Assembly (NCBI GenBank): GCA_913042065.1
Contig: CAJWKB010000013.1
Coordinates: 1-19,515, forward strand
DNA length: 19,515 nucleotides
Source: an uncultured Alphaproteobacteria bacterium
Lineage (GTDB): Bacteria > Pseudomonadota > Alphaproteobacteria > Puniceispirillales > Puniceispirillaceae
Direction: 5' to 3'
Part shown: positions 1 through 5,492 of the stretch, in pieces
Position numbering within the stretch: position 1 is the first letter of the stretch
How the letters are laid out: each line of letters begins with the position of its first letter
The notes under the pieces: generated by a model
What the model was told of the DNA's origin: nothing
Seen by the model: the letters and a program-made list of their open reading frames with translations, nothing else
Databases searched by the model: none
Program-made: the position numbers and the translations under genes

Positions 1-518
1 CAAGCGACAAGCGATTTGCGTGTGCCAGAGGTTATCGGCAGCACCCTGTGTCTCAGGTAGCTTGGGAAGACCAAGACTGTGCCTTTTGACTTGAAGTCAG
101 CGTTTGTGCTGACCTCGTCGAACTCGAAGTCACCACCCTTGTATTCTGAGGGGTCACTGAGTTGCACTGTGATCGACAGCTTTCTGTCTGAGTTGGTCGA
201 GCCGTTCCAGTTGATATCATGATGCCAGTCGTAGTGGCCGTTTTGCTCACCGTGATATTCGGTGAATTGAATTTCGGCTTGGTTCTCAACATCTACTCCA
301 AAAGCATTGGTGTTGGCTTGCTTGATGTACTCGAACAGGAGATCCCTCACCCACTGATCAGGCAACCACCGGACAACGCTGCTGCGAATGTCGGTCTTGG
401 CTTGGCTAGACGAGAAGATCGTAGCGTCCTGTGGCTCGTATTGCTCTCCAGTCGATATGATATTCTCAACCTGTTCATCCGACAGACCGCCGGACCAAAG
501 TTGATAGAGATCACGCAT
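1..518 (-). CDS. 2-oxoglutarate/Fe(II)-dependent oxygenase, phage/PKHD type (C-terminus cut by window edge)
   Basis: An open frame from ATG at 518 reads 172 codons without a stop to the left window edge. The family (double-stranded beta-helix, prolyl-4-hydroxylase/PKHD-like) couples oxidation of a substrate to decarboxylation of 2-oxoglutarate. Visible signature: YDWHHD with Fe(II) ligands His99 and Asp101, a KGGDFEF strand at about 130-136, KGTVLVFP, distal Fe ligand His157 in YLRHRV, and Arg167 in SGTRKS, the expected 2-oxoglutarate carboxylate contact. All key residues are present, so probably only the last 10-30 residues are missing. A GGAG sits 8-9 bases before the ATG, and the gene starts 5 bases after a small membrane-protein gene, which suggests co-transcription. 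Relatives are frequent in marine myophages as well as bacteria; substrate unknown. The family call is strong, the phage origin is inferred from compact layout and neighbours. Confidence 0.85.
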   Translation of the reverse strand, partial: MRDLYQLWSGGLSDEQVENIISTGEQYEPQDATIFSSSQAKTDIRSSVVRWLPDQWVRDLLFEYIKQANTNAFGVDVENQAEIQFTEYHGEQNGHYDWHHDINWNGSTNSDRKLSITVQLSDPSEYKGGDFEFDEVSTNADFKSKGTVLVFPSYLRHRVLPITSGTRKSLVA

Positions 519-523
519 ATGGA

Positions 524-682
524 CTATCTCCACAGCTTGGTAATGAGCCAGCAAAGACCCGTGATACCAGCGGTCCACATCCAGATTTCGATGGAAGTCT
601 CGTCGCCACGACGGCCGAACACAGTAAGCAGGAGACCGAGGCCAACAGCCCAGACGCATCCGATTGCAACTTTGGTGGGCAT
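524..682 (-). CDS. small two-helix membrane protein, 52 aa, unknown function
   Basis: An ATG at 682 opens a 52-codon frame ending in TAG at 526-524, immediately before the oxygenase ATG at 518. The protein starts MPTKVAIGCVW, has a hydrophobic stretch at about residues 5-23, a polar turn GRRGDETS at 24-31, and a second tryptophan-rich hydrophobic stretch at about 33-50 ending in KLWR. This gives a short hairpin with both ends on the same side. I do not recognise the family. Support for it being real: tight head-to-tail spacing with the oxygenase and a clean hydrophobic pattern. Only a weak AAAGAAA lies upstream as a ribosome site. A holin-like or phage accessory membrane peptide is possible, but nothing in the sequence proves it. 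Confidence 0.55.
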   Translation of the reverse strand: MPTKVAIGCVWAVGLGLLLTVFGRRGDETSIEIWMWTAGITGLCWLITKLWR

Positions 683-719
683 TGGTTTCTTTGGTACCGA
701 TTTCTAAAGTATTGTTAGT

Positions 720-1013
720 TTATGCTTTGAAGTGTAAATCAGGATTAACAATTCCGTTTTCCACACTGATTTTACAAGAAAATCTATCTATGTAATCTTT
801 ATTAAAATTTTTTATGTCAGGCAGATGTTTTTTCAAATTTTCTTGGCTATTGAAAGTAAAAATACCCAGTCCTTTATCAGGTGCTATATGGAAAGACTTA
901 AACTCTAAAAGTCCATCGAAAGTTTTAGGATCGAAATTATCCGCCATATATTGATGTCCGATATGCATTAATTTTGGATTTGAGTATCTAACACTACAAA
1001 AAATGCAAAACAT
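720..1013 (-). CDS. AT-rich orphan small protein, 97 aa
   Basis: The frame can be opened at 1031 (MSKEIKMF...) or at ATG 1013 (MFCIFCSV...). I choose 1013 because AAGGAG lies 6 bases before that ATG, a textbook ribosome site, whereas nothing comparable precedes 1031. The stop is TAA at 722-720. The protein is soluble, with alternating strand and helix character: FCIFCSVRYS at the start, LLEFKSFHIAP and GLGIFTFNS in the middle, then a helix near QENLKKHLPDIKNF. This loosely recalls a ferredoxin-like (dimeric alpha-beta barrel, ABM/stress-responsive) fold, but that is a guess. Two cysteines in a CxxC at residues 3-6 could bind metal or form a disulfide. Base composition is far more AT-rich than coaD or gyrA, suggesting acquisition from a low-GC source. 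Confidence 0.7.
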   Translation of the reverse strand: MFCIFCSVRYSNPKLMHIGHQYMADNFDPKTFDGLLEFKSFHIAPDKGLGIFTFNSQENLKKHLPDIKNFNKDYIDRFSCKISVENGIVNPDLHFKA

Positions 1014-1065
1014 TTTTATCTCCTTACTCATTTAAAATTTAATTAGAAAAAGAAAAAGAGACGAG

Positions 1066-1120
1066 ATCATATCCTGTGATTGACCTCAGGGCTATACTCT
1101 ACCAACTGCGCCATATCGCC
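1066..1120 (-). pseudogene. tRNA-like 5' half (degenerate)
   Basis: Read on the minus strand from 1120, the sequence GGCGATATGGCGCAGTTGGT continues into AGAGTATAG. It matches the acceptor/T8/D-arm layout of a tRNA, with the conserved AGTTGGTAGAG D-loop and stem. Beyond position 1092 no proper 5-bp anticodon stem forms, although CCTG and CAGG can pair around a 10-base loop, and no TTC-containing T-arm follows. It is therefore a fragment or a coincidence, not a working tRNA. The 3' limit is arbitrary. Confidence 0.3.
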
Positions 1121-1223
1121 TTTTACAGAGACACGGAGCTATTGCTTAAGTTGTAAAAAGACTTTCGGCGTTGTGTATTTTAGTCACGTGCCTAGAGTCT
1201 GAAAGAGACGTTGGAAGTACCAG

Positions 1224-1266
1224 CGTGATTAAAAGTCACTTGCTCTGGCAACTGAGCTACGCGCCT
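1224..1266 (-). pseudogene. tRNA-Lys(UUU)-like 5' half, truncated
   Basis: On the minus strand, AGGCGCG-TA-GCTC-AGTTGCCA-GAGC-A-AGTGA-CTTTTAA-TCACG reproduces acceptor, D-arm and anticodon arm of a lysine tRNA. The D-stem is perfect (GCTC/GAGC), the anticodon stem has 4 of 5 pairs, and the 7-base loop has UUU at 1233-1231. Two things argue against function: the invariant GG of the D-loop is CC, and the expected variable loop, T-arm (GGTTCRA) and CGCGCCT acceptor strand do not follow. The nearest T-loop-like piece, TTCCAAC at 1217-1211, sits in a poorly paired stem with too short a variable loop. Best read as a decayed or recombined tRNA gene, possibly a phage tRNA or attachment-site remnant. 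Confidence 0.45.
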
Positions 1267-1411
1267 CTCGAACCCTATGCTAGGCTCGTCATCCGCATTA
1301 AACTAGCGTCTGATTGCCTTTCCTGTAAAGAAGTGAGTTGAGTCGCTGTCCAGCGAAAAACATGGACAAAAAAGTGAAATTAATGGTTTTTGCCTGGAGG
1401 GCGTAAACTAG

Positions 1412-1924
1412 TTAGCGCTTGGCCAACCTGACCTTCAGTACCTCTGCTACGGCTTTTGGAACGAAACTAGAAATGTCACCACCAAAACGCCCCACTTCTT
1501 TTACGAAGCGTGACGCAACGAAATGCTGGTGCTCGGCTGCCATCAGGAAAACGGTCTCAAGTTCGCCATGCAAACGCTTGTTTATACTCGCCATTTGGAA
1601 TTCGATCTCGAAATCGCTTACTGCACGTAGACCGCGCACAATGATTGACGCCCTCTCCTCACGGGCAAAATCGGTCAGCAGTGAGGAAAAGGGTTTGACA
1701 CGGATCGGCACCGTAACGCGGCCTTCATCCATTAGACGCTGGGTTTCGGCCCGCGTCAGGCTTGTACGCTCCTCGACATTGAGCAGTGGCCCCTTGCCGG
1801 TATTCTCTGCCACCGCCACAACCAGTTCATCGCCCAGCCTTGCCGCCCGTTCGATGATATCGATATGGCCAAAGGTCAAGGGATCGAATGTCCCCGGATA
1901 AATGACGATGCGCCTACCCATCAT
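1412..1924 (-). CDS. coaD: pantetheine-phosphate adenylyltransferase
   Basis: Transfers AMP from ATP to 4'-phosphopantetheine, giving dephospho-CoA, the penultimate step of coenzyme A synthesis; cytoplasmic. The 170 residues match the family's usual 160-170. Nucleotidyltransferase signature [10 protein letters not shown] at 11-20 (Thr12, His20 contact the triphosphate), the RGLR segment at 97-100 and the ISSFV motif at 151-155 are intact. Two consecutive ATG codons (1924 and 1921) are possible starts. The first overlaps the gyrA stop as ATGA, so the two genes are almost certainly translationally coupled. gyrA followed by coaD is a recurrent alphaproteobacterial arrangement. What follows coaD here is not the usual continuation but a gene-free, tRNA-fragment-bearing stretch. 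Confidence 0.96.
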   Translation of the reverse strand: MMGRRIVIYPGTFDPLTFGHIDIIERAARLGDELVVAVAENTGKGPLLNVEERTSLTRAETQRLMDEGRVTVPIRVKPFSSLLTDFAREERASIIVRGLRAVSDFEIEFQMASINKRLHGELETVFLMAAEHQHFVASRFVKEVGRFGGDISSFVPKAVAEVLKVRLAKR

Positions 1925-4629
1925 CCATCGCCACCATCAGGATCACCGACAGAATAATCATTGGTTGACGCTATGTCGTTTTCGACAGTTTCTTCCGACG
2001 CAGTGGCAGTTGTTGCTCTGGTTGTTGCGCCATCTGGCGCAGCAGCGGCGTCGTGATGCACCTCAGCGTCGTCATCATCCGTCTCGCGGACGATGCCCGC
2101 AGACACGACCTTTTCGGTGGCATTGTTGGCAACATCGAATAGCCGGACCCCCAACGTCTTGCGGCTGGCAATACGGATTGAATCACCTTCACCGCCATGC
2201 ACGCGAATCCGGATGATCTGCCCCTCGTTGGTAACCAGCATCAGTTGATCCTGCTCAACGACGGCAAAACTGGCCATAACTTTGCCGTTACGTTCTGATA
2301 TCTCTATGTTGGCCACTCCCTGGCCTCCACGGCCGGTGACACGGTAATCACTGACAGGTGTGCGTTTGCCATAGCCGTTTTCGGTAACGGACAGAATGTA
2401 TTCCTGCTTCGGGTCGGAGATCACCGACATGGAAACAACCTGATCATCACCAAGCAACTTGATGCCGCGCACACCGGTGCTTTCACGGCCGCGGAACACG
2501 CGCACAGCGGATGCTGCAAAGCGGATGGCCTTGCCATTGCGTGTTGCCATCAGCACGTCATCATCATCATTGCAGGGCTGCACGCCAACAAGCTCATCCC
2601 CCTTACCCAGCTTCATGGCGATCTTGCCATTGCGCTTGATATTGGTGAAATCGCTCAGATGGTTCCGCCGGACATTGCCCGAGGCGGTGCTGAACATTAC
2701 ATTCAGGCTGCCCCAGCTGCTCTCATCACCAGGCATCGGCATGACGGTGTTGATCGTTTCATCCGGCTCAATTGGCAGCAGATTGACCATCGCCTTGCCA
2801 AGTGATTGCGGCGCAGCCTCCGGCAGTTTGTAGCATTTCAACTGATAGACCATGCCCTTTGAGGTAAAGAACAGGATCGGTGTGTGAGTATTGGCAACAA
2901 ACAGGCTGGTGACGAAATCCTCATCCCGCGTTTTCATCCCGGCCCTGCCCTTGCCACCCCGGCGTTGCGCTCGGTAGACAGAAAGTGACACTCGCTTAAT
3001 ATAGCCACGATGGCTCACGGTGACGACCATATCATCCTGCTGGATCAGATCCTCATCATCCTGGTCGGCCAGCTGGTCCGAAATCTCCGTGCGCCGCGGA
3101 TCGCTCAGCCGTTCACGGGCGGCGGACAGCTCGTCAAGAACAACCTGATCAACTCGCGTTGCTGAACCCAGAATATCCAGATAATTCGAAATCCGTTCGG
3201 CTAATTCACTGGTTTCATCCGTCAGCTTGTTTCGCTCCATACCGGTCAGCCGTTGCAGTCGCAGCTCCAGAATGGCCCGCGCCTGTGTTTCTGACAGGCG
3301 ATAATAGCCGTCAATCACCTCATGCCCGGGATCGTCAATCAGCGTGATGAAGGCCTCAACCTCGCGCGCTGGCCAGTCGCGGCCACACAGCTCATTGCGT
3401 GCAGTTTCAGTGTCTGGCGCAGCCTTTATAAGCTCGATGATCTTGTCAATCGACGCCAGCGCTACCATCAATCCAGCGAGAATATGGGCGCGATCGCGCG
3501 CCTTGCCGAGCAAATAGATTGTGCGCCGCGTGATAACATCGCGGCGAAATTCGCAGAACGCTGAGATAACGTCCTTGAGCCCCATCTGGATGGGGCGGCC
3601 GCCATTCATCGCCAGCATATTTACCGGGAAGCTCGTCTGTAGGCGTGAATGCCTATAAAGCTGGTTTAGGATCACATCTCCCGAGGCATCGCGCTTGATT
3701 TCGATGACGATGCGCATGCCTTTCCGGTCGGATTCATCCCGAATATCTGAAATGCCCTCAATCACCTTGTCACGGACCATTTCGCCAATCCGCTCGAGCA
3801 GCTGCGCCTTGTTCACCTGATATGGAATTTCATGAATGATGATGGATTCGCGGTCCTTGGCATTTGTCTGGACCTCAGCTCTGGCGCGCATAATAATTGA
3901 CCCACGGCCGGTGGCATAGGCCTCGCGGATGCCATGGCGCCCCATGATCAGCGCCCCGGTTGGAAAATCTGGTCCGGGAACGATCTCGGTCAATGCTTCC
4001 GTGCTGATCTGCGGGTTTGTGACATAGGCCTCGCATGCTGCAATCACCTCACCTGGATTGTGCGGTGGAATGTTGGTTGCCATGCCGACGGCGATGCCAT
4101 TTGCGCCATTCACCAGCAAGTTTGGATATTCAGCTGGCAGAACGGTCGGTTCAAGCTGCGTCTCGTCATAGTTCTGGGTAAATTCGACCGTATCCTTGTC
4201 GATGTCGCGTAACAGGCTCTCAGCGGCGCGCGCCAGACGCGATTCCGTATAGCGCATCGCTGCTGCCGGATCGCCATCGATCGAGCCGAAATTGCCCTGC
4301 CCATCGACAAGCGGTAAGCGCATCGAAAAATTCTGTGCCATACGGACCATGGCCTCGTAGATCGAGCTGTCCCCGTGCGGGTGGTAGTTACCCATGACGT
4401 CACCGACAATCCGCGCTGATTTGCGCGGCGGCTTAGACCAGTCATAATTGCCTTCCATCATCGCATAAAGGATGCGCCGATGTACCGGTTTCAGACCATC
4501 GCGTACGTCTGGCAAAGCTCGCGAGACAATCACGCTCATCGCGTAATCTAGGTAGGATTTGCGCATCTCGTCGGAGATCGAAATTGTCGGCGTCAGAGGA
4601 CCGGTTTCTGGTGATTTTGTATCAGTCAA
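1921..4629 (-). CDS. gyrA: DNA gyrase subunit A
   Basis: Breakage-rejoining subunit of DNA gyrase, which with GyrB introduces negative supercoils. The 902 residues fit. Active-site Tyr127 lies in AAAMRYTES. The quinolone region reads [12 protein letters not shown] at 83-94, with Ser88 and Glu92 at the E. coli Ser83 and Asp87 positions. The GyrA box QRRGGKG is at 555-561, followed by the beta-pinwheel wrapping domain. An acidic, Ala/Thr-rich tail of about 54 residues (849-902) ends the protein. The start is TTG at 4629 (MTDTKSPE): an in-frame TAA lies five sense codons upstream with no ATG between, and the next ATG (Met22) would begin right at the conserved [12 protein letters not shown] block. 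The stop overlaps the coaD start. A hairpin and a possible promoter lie in the leader. Confidence 0.97.
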   Translation of the reverse strand: MTDTKSPETGPLTPTISISDEMRKSYLDYAMSVIVSRALPDVRDGLKPVHRRILYAMMEGNYDWSKPPRKSARIVGDVMGNYHPHGDSSIYEAMVRMAQNFSMRLPLVDGQGNFGSIDGDPAAAMRYTESRLARAAESLLRDIDKDTVEFTQNYDETQLEPTVLPAEYPNLLVNGANGIAVGMATNIPPHNPGEVIAACEAYVTNPQISTEALTEIVPGPDFPTGALIMGRHGIREAYATGRGSIIMRARAEVQTNAKDRESIIIHEIPYQVNKAQLLERIGEMVRDKVIEGISDIRDESDRKGMRIVIEIKRDASGDVILNQLYRHSRLQTSFPVNMLAMNGGRPIQMGLKDVISAFCEFRRDVITRRTIYLLGKARDRAHILAGLMVALASIDKIIELIKAAPDTETARNELCGRDWPAREVEAFITLIDDPGHEVIDGYYRLSETQARAILELRLQRLTGMERNKLTDETSELAERISNYLDILGSATRVDQVVLDELSAARERLSDPRRTEISDQLADQDDEDLIQQDDMVVTVSHRGYIKRVSLSVYRAQRRGGKGRAGMKTRDEDFVTSLFVANTHTPILFFTSKGMVYQLKCYKLPEAAPQSLGKAMVNLLPIEPDETINTVMPMPGDESSWGSLNVMFSTASGNVRRNHLSDFTNIKRNGKIAMKLGKGDELVGVQPCNDDDDVLMATRNGKAIRFAASAVRVFRGRESTGVRGIKLLGDDQVVSMSVISDPKQEYILSVTENGYGKRTPVSDYRVTGRGGQGVANIEISERNGKVMASFAVVEQDQLMLVTNEGQIIRIRVHGGEGDSIRIASRKTLGVRLFDVANNATEKVVSAGIVRETDDDDAEVHHDAAAAPDGATTRATTATASEETVENDIASTNDYSVGDPDGGDG

Positions 4630-4650
4630 ACTAATCTCGCGTTATCTGTT

Positions 4651-4664
4651 GGCGCAGAAGCGCC
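4651..4664 (-). promoter_or_regulatory. perfect hairpin in the gyrA leader
   Basis: GGCGC-TTCT-GCGCC on the minus strand is a perfect 5-bp GC stem with a 4-base loop, ending 21 bases before the TTG start of gyrA and lying inside the transcript predicted from the promoter at 4676-4705. No T-run follows, so it is not a terminator; it may shape translation or stability. Confidence 0.35.
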
Positions 4665-4675
4665 TTCACACAAGA

Positions 4676-4705
4676 TTTATACCACGAAAGAGGGGCAAAC
4701 CACAA
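4676..4705 (-). promoter_or_regulatory. candidate sigma70-type promoter of gyrA
   Basis: On the minus strand TTGTGG (4705-4700), an 18-base spacer and TATAAA (4681-4676). The -10 matches 5 of 6 consensus bases, the -35 only 3 of 6. It would start transcription near 4669, about 40 bases before the gyrA TTG. The ssb-gyrA gap is 160 bp, so gyrA having its own promoter is reasonable. Confidence 0.35.
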
Positions 4706-4789
4706 AATATAGTTGCCACGGCGGGGAAAAAAGTGGCGTCCGAAAAAAAACTCCGAAACCAATCTCACAGATCTTCTGATTATATTGAT

Positions 4790-5296
4790 TTAAAATGGAA
4801 TATCATCATCTAAATCATTGGTGTTTCGCATTGGTGGAAGCGTTGTTGGCGTAGAACTAGAGTCGCCTATGCTGGAACTTTGGCTGCCAACAAAACCGCC
4901 GCCTGAATCACCGCTGCCATAGCTACTGCCTGCGCCGCTGTCGCCACGACTGCCGAGCAGCGTCATTTCACCGCGATAGCGTTGCAGCACGACCTCGGTG
5001 GTATATTTCTCAATGCCCTGCTGGTCGGTCCATTTGCGGGTTTGTAGCTGACCCTCAATGTAAACATTAGACCCCTTGCGCAAATATTGCTCGGCGACCC
5101 GGCCCAAATTTTCATTGAAAATCACCACCCGGTGCCACTCAGTTTTTTCGCGCGGTTCTCCGGTGTTCCTGTCTTTCCAGCGCTCCGATGTGGCAATCGA
5201 TAGATTGACGATCTTCGCACCATCCTGGGTTGATCTGACTTCGGGGTCACGCCCCAGATTTCCAACCAGAATGACTTTATTTACGCTACCGGCCAT
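4790..5296 (-). CDS. ssb: single-stranded DNA-binding protein
   Basis: Binds and protects single-stranded DNA and recruits repair and replication partners. The start is ATG at 5296 ([12 protein letters not shown]); an upstream in-frame ATG at 5341 would add 15 residues unlike any SSB and leave the conserved MAGSVNKV start internal. A GGGAG lies 10-11 bases before the chosen ATG. The OB-fold covers about residues 4-112 ([41 protein letters not shown]). A Gly/Ser-rich linker follows, and the tail ends in the acidic DLDDDIPF tip that docks partner proteins. At 168 residues the size is typical. It lies upstream of gyrA on the same strand and diverges from uvrA, an arrangement shared with many proteobacteria. 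Confidence 0.97.
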   Translation of the reverse strand: MAGSVNKVILVGNLGRDPEVRSTQDGAKIVNLSIATSERWKDRNTGEPREKTEWHRVVIFNENLGRVAEQYLRKGSNVYIEGQLQTRKWTDQQGIEKYTTEVVLQRYRGEMTLLGSRGDSGAGSSYGSGDSGGGFVGSQSSSIGDSSSTPTTLPPMRNTNDLDDDIPF

Positions 5297-5382
5297 GTTG
5301 CATTTGCTCCCTGACGAGTCGTCCCTTACGGGCGGACCCAAAAAATTTGGTAAATCAGACGAAAAAATCTCAATAGGCCTTT

Positions 5383-5412
5383 AGAATACGCGTGCGAATA
5401 CACATGTGACAA
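5383..5412 (-). promoter_or_regulatory. candidate sigma70-type promoter of ssb
   Basis: On the minus strand TTGTCA (5412-5407), an 18-base spacer and TATTCT (5388-5383). The -35 matches 5 of 6 and the -10 matches 4 of 6 consensus bases. Predicted start near 5376 gives a leader of about 80 bases. The spacer contains the near-repeat GTATTCGCACGCGTATTC. It does not have the GTTC-N7-GTTC spacing of an alphaproteobacterial LexA box. Confidence 0.45.
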
Positions 5413-5458
5413 GGTAATTCCGTCGGATCATTTCTTCACCGCCTCGGCAAAAATGCTG

Positions 5459-5486
5459 TTGGTCTTCTTCATCTCTGGATTATAGT
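5459..5486 (+). promoter_or_regulatory. candidate sigma70-type promoter of uvrA, probably leaderless
   Basis: TTGGTC (5459-5464), a 16-base spacer and TATAGT (5481-5486, 5 of 6 to TATAAT). The expected transcription start, 7 bases after the -10, falls on the A of the uvrA ATG at 5493. There is no Shine-Dalgarno sequence before that ATG, which fits a leaderless message. Confidence 0.45.
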
Positions 5487-5492
5487 CATTCC

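Larger units (their letters stand above)
1014..1411. other. gene-free 398-bp stretch holding two tRNA-like fragments
   Basis: No credible protein gene lies between coaD and the AT-rich orphan. On the minus strand the stretch contains two sequences resembling tRNA 5' halves (listed separately), a GTCCA/TGGAC inverted repeat with a 10-base loop just downstream of coaD (about 1341-1360), and pyrimidine-rich DNA (CTCTTTTTCTTTTTC) leading into the ribosome site of the orphan gene. No strong intrinsic terminator for coaD was found. Confidence 0.5.

Noticed and set aside
53..292. Minus-strand 79-codon open frame within the oxygenase
   Set aside because: Shifted frame of the oxygenase coding sequence, Ser/Thr-rich nonsense translation; the correct frame runs off the window edge.
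219..707. Plus-strand 162-codon open frame at the left end
   Set aside because: It is antisense to the oxygenase and the small membrane protein, whose residues show clear family motifs and tight spacing; the plus-strand translation has no recognisable character.
1224..1280. Possible permuted tRNA (a TTCGA-containing piece lies just before the Lys-like 5' half)
   Set aside because: The GGGTTCGAGAG piece forms no T-stem and supplies no acceptor 3' strand complementary to AGGCGCG, so a circularly permuted tRNA or split tmRNA cannot be supported.
5297..5341. Extended SSB starting at the upstream ATG
   Set aside because: The conserved MAGSVNKV start and the ribosome-site-like GGGAG favour 5296; the 15 added residues are unlike SSB N-termini.
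5383..5402. SOS (LexA) box in the ssb/uvrA divergent promoter region
   Set aside because: The repeated GAAT motifs are 12 bases apart start-to-start and lack the GTTC-N7-GTTC or GAAC-N7-GAAC form; no E. coli-type CTG-N10-CAG box was seen either.
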